From contig NC_033561.1 in the NCBI RefSeq assembly GCF_001680005.1, positions 806,001 through 870,000 on the forward strand: DNA of 64,000 nucleotides. The letters run 5' to 3'. Each line of letters begins with the position of its first letter. Position 1 is the stretch's first letter. Under the pieces are notes generated by a model. It saw only the letters and a list, made by a program, of their open reading frames with translations, ran no database searches and was not told where the DNA came from. Below, piece by piece: positions 43,222 to 55,800 of the stretch. Origin of the DNA: Plasmodium coatneyi (taxonomy: Eukaryota > Apicomplexa > Aconoidasida > Haemosporida > Plasmodiidae). Position numbers and translations under genes: made by a program.

Positions 43222-43830
43222 TTACTGAGGCGCATTCGCACTTTGGGAGAGGCTCCTCAAAATGCTTACGTACTGGTCAGGAATGCGAACAGAGTTGTTC
43301 AAATCATTGACGGCTTTACAAATAGGAGGGATATCACGCTCTAATGAAAAAATGTTCGTGAGGAAAAGGAGAAAGTTAAAGTCGCGAAATATATTGACCA
43401 TGTCCTTTTGATTATGTAACGATCTAGACATGTAGTTAAACCTTTGGAGAATGGTGTAGTAGTTGTTATTGTTGGGGTAGGGGAAAAGAGTATTGTAGAG
43501 ACTCTTATGGGAAAGAATGGGAACGTTATTAACACAAAAGAGGACATCAATTTTCTTCACTTGGATTTTCTCAATGAGGACTTCACTTTTACATTTCAAA
43601 TATAACTCATTCATTAGGTCAACTTCGCTGTTAAAGTTTTTTATCTTTTGGTCTTTTTCATTTTTTTTTGCTTCGAAATGCAGGATGCTGTTTTGTTTTT
43701 GCATGTCTTTGATGATGTCCTTATTTAGCAACTTCAGCAAGTCGTAATTTATTTCATACGCCTCGACGACTATCGACTTGGAGCTTTTGTCCATGCCGAC
43801 GGATAGCGTGATGAATGGCTTTACGTTGGG

Positions 43831-43861
<31 letters not shown>

Positions 43862-44767
43862 CCTGGGTGTGTGCTTTTGTCCTGTTTTGCGGTGATGTTT
43901 TTGCGCTTCCACGGGGGGTACACCATTTGGGGTTACTCCATTTGGGAGAATTCCATTGTTGGGTTGGTGCAGCGCGTTGGCCTCGAATGGAAGATTCTTT
44001 GGCGTGCTGTCCTGACGATGCTTCATCACTGTGAGCGCGAGGAGAACTTCCCTCCCCCCCATGGGGATGAACAACTCGTTCTCCTCATCATTCAACGTTT
44101 TTATCTTCTTGTTAAGTTTTACGAAATTTTTTCTTTTCTGGTTGGACATATTTAAGTCTACCCCGATGTCTGGATATGCATAAAGAACCCCCACCACTTC
44201 CAAGTTCAGCAGCTTCGCCAGCGCGTCAGCCTTCCTCCTGTCTTCGCTATTGAGCAGGTAATCCACGTCATACATTTGTTCTGGGCGGTTCAACGCAAAA
44301 AATACATTTTCGATTTTTACGTTAGAGTCATCTTCATACGTCCCGTATAGGACACCACAGAAGAGTTTCTTGTCCCCCTGGTTTTCACTCCTCCCATTGT
44401 TGTAATTTGCCTCGTTAAAAAATTCCTGCACATTGTACAGGCAGGCTTCACTGACACTTACATTTTTGCAAAGGGAATTGAACAGTGGGTTGATGGATAC
44501 ACGCTTGTTTTGTTCCAGGTGGAGAAATTTGTTTCCTACCTGTTCCTTCACTTTCTTCTTATGGGTATCATTGGTTGGGTTGTTTTTTTCACCCCCGCTG
44601 CTCGCGTTAGGGTTAGTGTTAGTCTTAGCCTTTCTTTCGCCCTTTCCCCCTATGCTGAACAACACGTTTGGAGTTATCGTCGCCCTGTTTATTTTCAAAC
44701 CGTTGCATTTGTTGCTTGCGCAAATGAAATAGAGGCATGTCAGAAGGAACAGGGGGCCCTTTTTCAT
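43222..44767 (-). CDS. NPL4: Npl4-like protein with a signal peptide and transit-like leader, broken only at a coding A-run
   Basis: Two overlapping minus-strand frames join at an A-run (T-run 43833-43861 on plus) into one protein of about 510 residues. It starts with a signal peptide (MKKGPLFLLTCLYFICASNK), then a Lys/Asn/Ser/Thr-rich stretch (about 23-80), the layout of an apicoplast bipartite leader. The body follows Npl4: LFCGVLYGTYEDDSNVKIEN (135-154, Npl4 has ..GYLYGRY..), NRPEQMYDVDYLL, then ADALAKLLNLEVVGVLYAYP (180-199; Npl4 .D.IA..LGL..VGW.F..P) and GGREVLLAL. After a Lys-rich insertion come KPFITLSVGM and IVVEAYEINYDLLKLL, matching Npl4 PFVT.......V..EAYQVS. Npl4 with Ufd1 and Cdc48 extracts ubiquitinated proteins; a copied set (SELMA) pulls proteins into secondary plastids. 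The plastid location is inferred from the leader. Confidence 0.82.
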
Positions 44768-47700
44768 TATTCCAAAGGGGGAAGAGGCAAAGGGAAAACG
44801 GGGGCATGAGGAAGAAAAAGGTGCGATTCTGCTAGGCTGGCCACGCGCACTACATCTTTTACAACACTTTTGGAGAGGCTCCTGTGCAAGTTAGCATAGG
44901 GCGGAAAAAATCACACACGCGCAAATGTATGTAAGTATTCATTCGTGTATGCCTTGGTACTTTCCCTGTGTCACGGATACCTAATCGGTTCACTCGCCAA
45001 TAGGGTTGGAAGAACGGACAATGGGCAGCGCCGCAGGGTGTGTGGGAGGATTCAGTGCACCCTACAACAGCAAACGGGTAAACAGTGACAGCAAGGAATG
45101 TCTTAAATAAGACTAAATGGGAAAGAGAGCAAGCAGGCCACGTAACGATAATTTATCACATTAGGGCTCATTTTTTCCGAAGATGGCAACGTGATGGAAA
45201 TATCATCCAGTTTGGTAAAAAACAAACCTCCTGTGTATACAACTAGCTAAATTTTTTTTTTTTTTTTTTTTTTTCCTACCTGTTCAGGTAATTTTTTGAT
45301 TTAAAAAAAAAAAAATTAGCTACCTACCGTGCGGCAGATTGGCCCTTTCCAAATCTGCACACATGTATATATGCACGCTTGTGTGGATGTATGCCTCCTT
45401 CTGTGGCCATCTCAGTTTCCCCCTTTTAACAACCCATACGAACTAACCGGCGGGGCAAGAAAAACAAAGTAAAAATTGCCCCATTTGGTAAATAACCAAG
45501 CATTTGCATACATGACAGTAGGGACACACCGAATGTTGGCTCCCAATTGTCCACATGGCAAAAGGGATGTTCACATGTAATTTCAGCGTGGTAGTGAGGG
45601 ATGATAAGCAGCCCTATCCGCCCGACAGAACAACGTAACGGATCTCTTAAAATGAGAAGCGTGCAATTTGATGGGTTGTCCTTATTTTTCTTTCGCTTAA
45701 ACTTACTTTTGTTACTGCTACGGGGGCCAAAAGGGCTGCCGAGAAAATGTACATTGTGTTCTCTTCGTGTAATATGCCTCATCAGAACAAAACCGTCGTC
45801 CAGGCGAAAAGATTTAGAGTTACACCATGCAAGTGTCGTCCTGCGCGAACGCAAATTAACCAAAGAAAAGGTACCTCTATCGCTATGTAATTTTCAAAGC
45901 TATTCAATTTCTGCGGACGGTGAATCAGGTGATCTTTTCGTGGCCCTTGTAAAAGGTAAGGATTGCCTCTTTGCATGTTACCCCTGGCACACACACATTC
46001 ACACCTACGGGGAACCACTCAACGGGCTGTTTCGCGCGACGCGCTCCTCTGTCCCCGAGTGAAACCCTACCACGGGGGCGTTTCCAATGCATCACACGAA
46101 CTGGACGCATCCAAATGTATAGGCGGCGACCACGCACACATAGCTATGGTGAGCAAAATTTGCAGAGTTAAGCCGGCGTGGCGGAAAAGAAATGATGAGA
46201 AAGAAAAGGGGAGGACATTCTTATAAGTTATAAATTGGGACGTCACTTCTTCGTGCCATCGAATGTAGTACAGGTGAACATAATTTGAAGCAACCACCTG
46301 GTGCAACGCCAACGTGAATGCATACGTGTCAACATGTAAATACAATCATATACGTAGGTACGTATGTACTCGCCGATGCAGTCACGCACACGTAGGTCAC
46401 TAGGTAAAGGAATAGGCCCTTTATGCAAAACACCTGCCCCACGGGGGGGAAAATAACCGGAAATGAGAAGGAGTTTGGCCAAAGGTATAAATCCTAAGCG
46501 GGCAATAGAGATGAATCCCCCACAGGTGAGCAAGAAAAAGCCTTCCCCCTCTACCCCCACTTCTCAGCGCTATTTTTTCGTGTATAAATTTTTATTTGCA
46601 AGCCTATTATTCCCCATAGGGGTGTACAGGGTCTTTTTTAATGACCCACATTTTCTGCGTATATGCCATATGATAAGCATGTATAATATGATGCTTCCTA
46701 TGGGCAGGCCCCTGGTAAGAAAAAAAAAAAAAAAAGTGAAGAGGCAGAAGGAAAAAAGTAATCTTCCCCGTTCTTCAAACTTCGTACAACAAGGGCACGC
46801 CCAAAATGTGGAAATAAATAGTACTATGATAATATATGGTACAGCAATACACGCTGCCAATGTACTTTTTGTATGCACGCGGGGCGCACTGCGAAAGTTG
46901 AAAGTCGATTTGTTGGCGCCAGTAGATGCGTGATGTAGCGGGCGTCATCCCCTGTCACTGCTTCCCATATTGTGTATATGTTTACCGGCCATTCCTCTTA
47001 CTGGGGGTAAAAAAATTAGGCGCGCCCCGCCCTACGCACGCCCAAAATAAAAAAAAAAAAGAAGGTATAAAATAATAAGGCATATCTCCATGTACATTTC
47101 ATTTCGCCCATATGCGGAGAGAAAAAAAAAAAAAACGGCAACAGAAAATTGGCATAAGGATGATACCATTTTTATTTATGGCAGGTACATTCCCGGGTGC
47201 GTACTCGACAGTTATATTTTTCCTCAAGGGCCAAAGCACGTGTCAGGCTTGGCATCACGTAAAAAAAAAAAAAAAAAAGGGGGTTCTCTTTCTCCTAAAT
47301 TTAGTGCCGCGGGATGCGTGAAGGACCCCCCCTGGAAAAAAACGCGGGCCCCCTTGTCACCCTGTACATATTAGTGCGTACCGTTTACGGGTAAATTTTT
47401 TACCTACATATTTGCGCCATCTTTGGGGCTTAAATTTATGCTTATATTCTCATGTACCATGTACGTGTATGCATTTTTTTCCGGAAGGGGAAAAGCCCCC
47501 AAGTACTGTACGCGTGGTGCGCTAACCCGAGCCTTACCATATCATCCCCCGAAGCATCCCTTTTGTTGGCAGTACGCACTTGCGAAGTGAATATAATATA
47601 GGAGAAAAGGAACCTTTCTTCAGGAGTGAACGATAAATTATATATATTTCCTCGTCCCCCGTAGCTTCGCAACTTGGCGACTGCACTACGTCTTTCTCCT

Positions 47701-49888
47701 TGCCTAACGTACGAGAAAATTAATTTGCAGCATATGTTGATGACCTTGTAGTTTCTGCAAAAAAATAAAAATTTTCTTCGCTTTTTCTGCCCTTTAGTTT
47801 CACTCATTATATCGTTTTTTATCTGCCTCGCGTTTATTAACATCATACCCATCTGCATTAATTTTATGCCCATAGCCTCATTTTTTTTTTTTTTTTTTAC
47901 GGCTTAAAATTCTCTTAGCATTTTGTTTTTTTTTGCTTTCCTCGAATATGCTTAACTTTTTTCACGGCATAATTTTTGCTTGCTTTTTTTTTTTTTCTCT
48001 TCATTTTTATAGCGCCATTTATTCCCCCCATTTTTTTTTCTCAGTTTTTTCTTTCCCCCTTTTTTCTTTATTTTTTTTCTAGCTGCATCATCTCCTGCAA
48101 AGTTTTATACTTATCGGAGAATTCTCGTTTGGCCAAGTAGCCAATTTTTTTTTTTTTTCCCTTTTCTGTGAGTTTACGATTAACTCATTCGTGTTAATGT
48201 ATATATGTATGTACTGCATATTACATTTCATGTACGTATTTATGGACGTATGCCTTTGGCATATCCATCTGTACATTTCCCTTTATTTTACCTATATTTA
48301 TTTTCCCTTTTATCCACATTGCGTTGTTTTTACTTGCGTTGCCTGGGGCGCGTTCCATTACTAGCATGGTGTGTTTTGTCCACCTTGCGTTTCCTTTTTG
48401 CTTGTTTTTCTTGTTTTGCATCCCGTGCGCGAAAACTGCGCACCCTTTGCGTCTTTGCGTTCTGTGTTCCACCTTTTGGGCACATTTCGCCTGCTATCGC
48501 TTGCGTGGGCTTTTTCTCTCCGTTACGTATGAACAACAGTTGCATGCCTACGTCGCCACCTGGTCGTAGGTACAGCTCCTGATGTATGTACGTAAACCTG
48601 GGGGAAAAATCCACACCCATGTTGTGAAGCTTTGCGCAGTTGCATACTTTTGGTAGCATAACGGCATTTTATTTTATTTTTTTTGAGCGTACCAACATTT
48701 TCACGTAGAACATTGTTTCCCACCGTATTTTTCTCTCCTGTGAGTGCATCACGCTTTTACATGCGAATGTAGACATTAACTGTGTGCGTCGTTAGTGAAT
48801 GATAACCTCGAAGCGGAGCAAACGCGATGTCTCACGAACGCTGCGTTCGCACAGCATTTTTAAATCACATATATTCACTGCATTTTTTCTCTCGTTCGCG
48901 AAGGAGAAAGATATACAGGCGGATAGACGCGTGTCATTCTGCGTTTTTTCCTTTTTATTCTTTTTTTTAAATGAGCTAATCACACCGTCTGAGAGAAGCA
49001 AGGACGAGAAAACGTCGTTGTGCTTTCATGTTTATCATTTTACCTGTACACCCATTATACGACTCACATCAGACATCCGCATTCCTGCGCGTGATGCCTG
49101 TAGCAGAGAAATGAGTGACGCCCTCCTGCACATATGTATTTTCGAAAGCGACCCCTGCCAAAGTGGCATTCCTTTTAATGACTACATTGTGTATTAAAAG
49201 GGACTCCAATTTGTAGGCATGTTTTTTTTAACTACACCCTGGGAAATAATACTTCCATTGTGTATACATTTTCAGAAGCGTGTGCATATACGTACGGATG
49301 AATCCGTGCGTGGTATGAATTTACGTATGAATGCTTCTCTAGCGTGCACGCTTTTCCCCATTCATGCCTCCACTTGTTCATGCTTCCTCGCATGAGTAAC
49401 CCGTGTTTTGTGTTACGTGTTTAAGTTGTTCACCTGTGGTATGCCCGTTGTTCCTTGCAGGATTTTGCATAAACACCGGAACGAGTACCACTTGCATGGG
49501 TGTATATACATAGCAATGCATTATAGTTGTAAAAAAGGGCAGGCCAAAGAAAAAAAAAGAAAACGGAGATATATATATATAGAGAGAGAGAGAGTGAGGA
49601 AGACAGAAATACCTACGCGCATGTAATCACTTGTATACATGTGGCTGTACCTTCTGCCCCCTTTGTTGTATTATCACTTGTCGAATAACCAGAAGGCGGT
49701 ATACCTCCTTCCTTGTAATTCACCCCCTTTTTGTGCATGACTGTTCTTGCGCCCCACCGAAAAGAGAACACACAAACGTGTTCGTATGAACGTGTGCATC
49801 TATACTGAGACATACGCACAGATACACGTGAACATATACTTGTGCCTACTTACACATATACGCCTGCACCTGAGCGTGGCCTTTGTGC

Positions 49889-49919
<31 letters not shown>

Positions 49920-52825
49920 GTCGTCTGCCGGCAACTGTGTTTCCTTTTCACCACTGGTGATTTGACTGCTCGCTGCACGTCGCTCATTCATTAATTCGTT
50001 CTTATTGCTCATTTATAAGTCTTCATTTACGCGCATGGGAAGTCGATTGTCAAGTGGACCGCCCACTCAGCGTAGTTGTTTATTGCATGACCACTTTGTC
50101 GGGCATTTGTCCATTTCAGTTGCTCGCGCGGTGAAGAGGCGAAGCGGCCATTCCCCTCAAATCGTCTCTCCTCATTTTGTATGCCGAATTCATTCCACTC
50201 CCCCCCCGCTTGTTTCCATTTCATTTCCTTTTCATTTCCTTTTTTTTGTAAATCCCACACTGAACAGTTTTTGTTGACATTTATTGGGAGGCCATTTTTG
50301 CGCACACAATAATTCAGTTACACGTACACGCGAGAAAATTTTTTCACTTCATTAACTTGTTGCGAGGAAAAGGAAAAAAACGCTGAAGGGACGTGCACGC
50401 AATAATATACGTATATATTACTTGCTACACACGTACGCACGCACGCGTGTCACGCTGAAGGTGCGCGTTTTTTGTGCGCCCCCGCAGGAGTGCTCCTGTC
50501 CACCCGCTGCACACGCGGCGTTTATATGTGCGCGCGTTTTGCCCTGCGTTTTGGACAGTGGGTGTGTATGTACCAAGTGAGAAGTGACAAGAGGAGAAGT
50601 GACAAAAGGAGAAGTACCAAAAGAAGTGACAAGTGAGGAATTCCCTTCACCATTTCATGTATGGACGCACAGGGACTTCCCTTTCTGTCCATTCACGAAT
50701 ACGCGCCCGCGAGGATATTCGCGCGTAATCGTCACGCGTATATGCGTACGGAGGGTGCCAGAAAGCGCAAGCAGTGATAATTAAAAAAAAAAAAAAAACG
50801 CACATATGTGTATGTATATATGCGTACACCTCCACAAGGCCAAAAAAAAAAAAAAAAAAAATTAACACCAATTTGTGTTCCCCCTGGTGCACAAAAACGC
50901 GTGACGCACACGTACAGGCGTACGCAATCGTATGTACGCACGTTCGCGTGTATTGCGTACCCGCAGCAGTTACAGCATTTGACTGGGAAGAACAGCAAGG
51001 CGATACGAAGGAGGAGGAACGTCTTCGGAGGAACGTTTTGGGAGGCTGCGTGTTTTCTCATCCGCACTGGACACTGGAAGGTAAGCAAAAAAAGGCGCAA
51101 ATTTTGCCCCAAAATGGCGCAATTTGGGCCGAAAAATGTGCACAGAAAAAGTCCGCGCGAATAGCGGTTGCCCGTATGTATATATGTACGTATGTGTGCC
51201 GCCTTTCCTGTACGGGAGTGCATGTGCAAGTGGCGGTTACGCACCCCCCCCAGGGGCGTATAACGTATGCACGTGTATTTCATCGATTCACGAATAACGT
51301 GTATCTCAGTGTGCACACTTTACGCTTGCCCAAGAGAGAGAGAAAAAAAAAGAAGAGCATTTCAGCCAGTTGCTCACGTACACAGCGATCGTTCATGTTC
51401 GTATGCACAATTGAGACCCATCATCCCGAACCGTGTTCCCCAGCGAGTGAATGAATTTGTTCAGGATGTGCGTATGCACGTGTTCATTCACGTGGTAGAG
51501 TGCAGCTCGACTATATTTTCGCAGTGTGTGCTCTGTCGTCCGTTTCGTTGTTGCGTACTTCTTACATGTGCATTTCGCGGTGAATACTTGACAGTTTAGT
51601 ACGTTGAAGTTGTGTGTCCCCCCGGACGCATGTTCGCGCGCAGCTAATAAATTTTGTTCACAACGGGCCCGAACATGTAGGCTTAAATATATGTGCATAT
51701 ACACACACAAATGCATAAACCATTAAAGGAATTAAAGTTAATTAACAGTCATGTCAGTTTGTTTTTCCATCCATTCGTCTACTTAATTGATTGCAGTTTA
51801 TTGAATACATTTTTATATTCGTCCACTTTTTTTTGCGACGTAGTTGCGTTGTTCAAGCGTATCTTCCTTTGCCTGTTCTGCCGCTCCCCACTTGTGTTGT
51901 CCACTCATATGAAGGCACACAAAGGATGTGCATTACCTTCTATGCCTGTGCATACCTTCCCCGTTAATACGTTCTTCCTTACATAGTTATATGCCCCCGT
52001 CCGTGCGCGCTGCAAAGGGGTTTATAGTAATCATTTATTTCATTTCTGCAGTGCATCGTCCGTCTGTTTTAAGTGATTAAAAAGGGAAAAAAAAATTGCC
52101 CTTGTTTTTATGTTCACACATAAAGGCATAGTTTCGTATTGTGTATAAGTGTGTGCTGCATGTTTTGTACATACCCGTCCCGTGCCCGCTGGCAAGTGCG
52201 CCTTCAGAGTAGGCGTAGTTTCCACCACAGCACATGCACTCCCAATCGTACGGGCGTATGTCCTATTTTGCATTATCTCTCCCCCGTTCACCAATTCTTT
52301 TTTCCCCATCCTCATCCGATCTTCTTTACTCCCCTTTCCCTCTCCGTAGCAGAATTAACACCTTGACTTCTGTGACCAGCAGGCGCTCTCCAACTGATTA
52401 AACATACCTACAATATTAAAAGGAGCATTCCTTCCGGGGAGGCCTGTTTTGTGGAATTCTAATTAAGCAGGCCCTAGCCAACGTCATCCGAGTGACAAAT
52501 CAGGTGAAGGCAAAGCGGGGCAAGTACGCACCCAGTGAAACTTGCGCATGTACATATATGTGCGTTCCTGTCCGAGCCTGAACCGGAAACGCGTTAAACA
52601 GATTATGCACGTGCATGAGAACGGTCGAGAGTGAATTATCCGACAAGATGATAAGTAAATAATTGAAGCAGCAGGACTGTAGCGAAAATATCTTTTCGAA
52701 GCATCCAAAACTGGGGAGCCGTCTGTTGATGTACTCGACAGGGACACGCCAGTGAGAAGGACGCAGAGTAGAGAGAGTAGTAGCAACAGAACAGCACAGC
52801 ATAGTGAGGTCATTACGACGCCATT
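44768..52825. other. 8-kb intergenic region between divergent Npl4-like gene and CHD1
   Basis: By far the longest gene-free stretch in the window. It must hold the promoters and leaders of both flanking genes. It contains many T/A tracts (45252-45273, 47880-47898, 49890-49919), an adjoining AT/AG microsatellite (49569-49594), and ACGTA/TATGTA-rich sequence from 50400 to 51500. Open frames of up to 226 codons (50774-51454) exist on both strands but run through A tracts and have no protein features. A pair of frames at 45426-46062 is the densest, yet neither looks like a protein I can name. I recognise no tRNA, snRNA or other RNA gene. Confidence 0.5.
49569..49594. repeat. compound (AT)6(AG)7 microsatellite
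   Basis: AT units at 49569-49580 pass directly into AG units at 49581-49594. Confidence 0.92.
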
Positions 52826-55800
52826 GTGACGTCATCGCTACCCCAGTGGATGCGCATGAATCCACCCGTGCAGCGCAACATGAGTGGCAACAATCCCGGC
52901 CGAAGCGGTAGTAGCAGTACCAACTTGCGTGACGCCATGCACTACGGTGATAGAATGGAAGCGGATAACGCAGGTGGGGTGAAAGGTACAGCAGCACACA
53001 ACACTTACATGAACCAAGTAAACAGTAGTAAGAACCTGTCCTGTGCGACCCCCCCTTCTTCCTATCTGAACAGTGCAAACAGCGTTAATATGGGAAAGGG
53101 TATGCACTTCAATCCCATGTCCAGTGGTGGAGACGGGACAATAAGCATAACGAGCAGTCTGCTAAGTAGTAATGAACAGAACATGCAAATGAGGCAACAG
53201 ATGGGAATGAGTAAAAATTGTGGAGGTGCCTCTACCGCAGGTGCTAGTGCATCTGGAGCAGGCTTGCAGGAGTCATACCAGAAGCCCATGTTATCAACCT
53301 ATAACATGCAAATGCAGTCATCTATCGGAGGTCACCACCACATGGTTAGTTCTAATCAGGCAGGTGGTAATAGCACCAACCAGATGGGAAGTAGATACAA
53401 CAACATGAATTATTCTATGCAGGACATGAACCCAAATGTTCATATGAACAGTGGAAAGGGTCCCCATGGAAATAGCGAAATGAAGCATAGTAGTAAGGAT
53501 CCCAATTTTTTGGGTACAAATAATATGAAACCGAACAGCTTTGTGAATAACATGTATTACCAGAGGAACGACATGATGTTAAGGAACAGCTCCAATAGTT
53601 ATAATATGCATGGGAACTATTATGGGTATATGAATAATGGGTTTTATGGTGGTCCTGCAGGATCCTCCAATTGTTTTAAACAGAATGCCAACATGATGAA
53701 TACCGGTAACGGGGCAAGTAACAGTAGTGGTAGTAGCAGCGGTGCGAACTACACAGATGGTTTGAACGTGGGTAATCATGGGGAGGGTTCCATAAGTAGT
53801 AAGCTTGGTGGTAAGGGTGCAGCAGGTATGGTCGATAAGTCTGCTTCGTTGAAGTCCATTCAGGGTAGTAACACCAGCAGTGGCATGAATGCAAGTCAAT
53901 TAAATATGGGAGGTAGGACGCTCAATGGAAGCGGTATGAACTCCATTGGAGGAAGTAACAACAACAGCAGCAACAACAGCAACCACAGCGGTGGTAACAA
54001 CAACCCCTGTGCGAAGAGCATGAACAAAGGAAGCAGCGCTGGTGCTGGTGCTGGTGGGGGAGGATCATCCATCGGTGTCGACTCTGCAGGGATGCCCAAC
54101 AGTGTTATGATGAGTATGGTTAACAGTAACGTTATGATGAATAGCATGAGGATGGGTAGTGGTGGTGGTTCAGGGGGGGGTAAGAATTCCATTGGGGGGG
54201 CAGGAGGTCTCCCAGGTATGAACATGGCAAGTATGAATATGGGCGGCATGAACATGGGAGGTTTGAGTATGGGTGGCATGCACGGTAAGGGAATAAACGG
54301 CATGCAGACTCACCGATCTAGCAATGCAATGGAGAAAACCAATTCTCTTGGTGATATGAACAGCATGAGATACCACCATCCTATCGGGGGAGGCGGTAAC
54401 ATGTACAACAAAATGGGGTTCAACAATTTGAATGAATACCCGTTTGATAATTATGCAGCGAACCACATGTCTGCTAAGGGGGAGTGTGGCCCAATGAGCA
54501 AAGACAGCAAGGGTGCCCTTGGGGGAAAAAATGCCATGAAACATGCAAAGGGTAGCAAAAATATAAAGGACGAACTGTTAGAGAAGGATGGTACTATAGG
54601 CATGATGAACAGCGCCTCCCTGATGAGCGACGCCAAATCTACAGGCGGGGGAATATCCACCAGGAAGGGAAAAGCACCTGTAGGAGCAGCAGGTGGAGTA
54701 ACGTCTGCTTCGATGGAGCAATTCGGTGGTAGTGGAATGATGAACAATGATCAGCAGTCGGGAGGGATGTTTAAGAAATACAGCAAAGGTGGAGACAACC
54801 AAGTTGACGTGAAGGATAAAAAATTAGGAAGCAGTAACAACAACGGTAATGTTGTTGGTGGTGAACCGGGTGTGAGCAGTGCAGGAAGTCACCCCTATAG
54901 TATGTTTCCAAACTACAATATAAAGTATCCAATGAATGTAGACATGTTTGGGGGCATGGGGACGACCACTCCGTATGGATTACCGAATAAAGGAGGAACC
55001 AGTTACCCTAACATGAATTTGTTAAATGGGATGAGTGGAAGCAGTGAAACCAACCAAATGACCAACAGCGGTGGAAACGGTAGCACCTCTGCGGGTAGTT
55101 CTTACGGAGGGCTAAACAAACTTAGCAGTATGAACAGCTACAATATGATGAACGCCTATGGAGACAATAGGTACAGTAACTTAAAGTCCATGGATCCGAT
55201 GAAGTCGTATAACGACGGGATGGTAATGGGCGGAGCATCAGGAGGAGTATCCCACCATGGAAGTAGTACTCTTAGCAGCATGATGAACATGGGTGGTGTT
55301 ACCAACGTGGGTAACGTGAGTAACTACAGCAGCTTAAACAACTTCATGCACAGTAGGAACTACCCAAATGATATGAACATGCGTATGCTGAACAGTAGAG
55401 GCATGATGGGGGTGAACAACCCAACCAACATGTGTAACAATCAGAGCAGCATGATGATGATGAGTGGGGGAGCAGGTGCAGTAGGAATGCATGCGAATGC
55501 AAGTGGTGCCCCTTCCCGGTTTAAGAATGAAGAGATGGATGAAGAGGAGTACGATGAGGAGGATGCACATGATGGGTCAGACCTCTATGGAGGTAGTAAA
55601 TACATGAGGAAGAGTGCACTTGGAAAGCAAACGAACAAAGGAAGAAAATCCGATACACAGAGGAAAGATAAAAAGAAAAAGAAAAAGAAGAAAAATGCAA
55701 ATAACTCCCTCGATACAGATGAAGATGAGGACAACGACCTATACGTCAACACGTATGCGAAGAAGTCCCATACGAGGGGCAGTACTAAGAAGTCCCAACT

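Noticed and set aside
45426..46062. Overlapping open frames on both strands, ending near a GTAAGG site
   Set aside because: Neither frame resembles a known protein, and frames of this length arise by chance at this base composition. Kept only as a note in the gap finding.
50774..51454. 226-codon open frame on the plus strand in the 8-kb gap
   Set aside because: Runs through two A tracts, is overlapped by an equally long minus-strand frame, and shows no domain, leader or composition typical of Plasmodium proteins.
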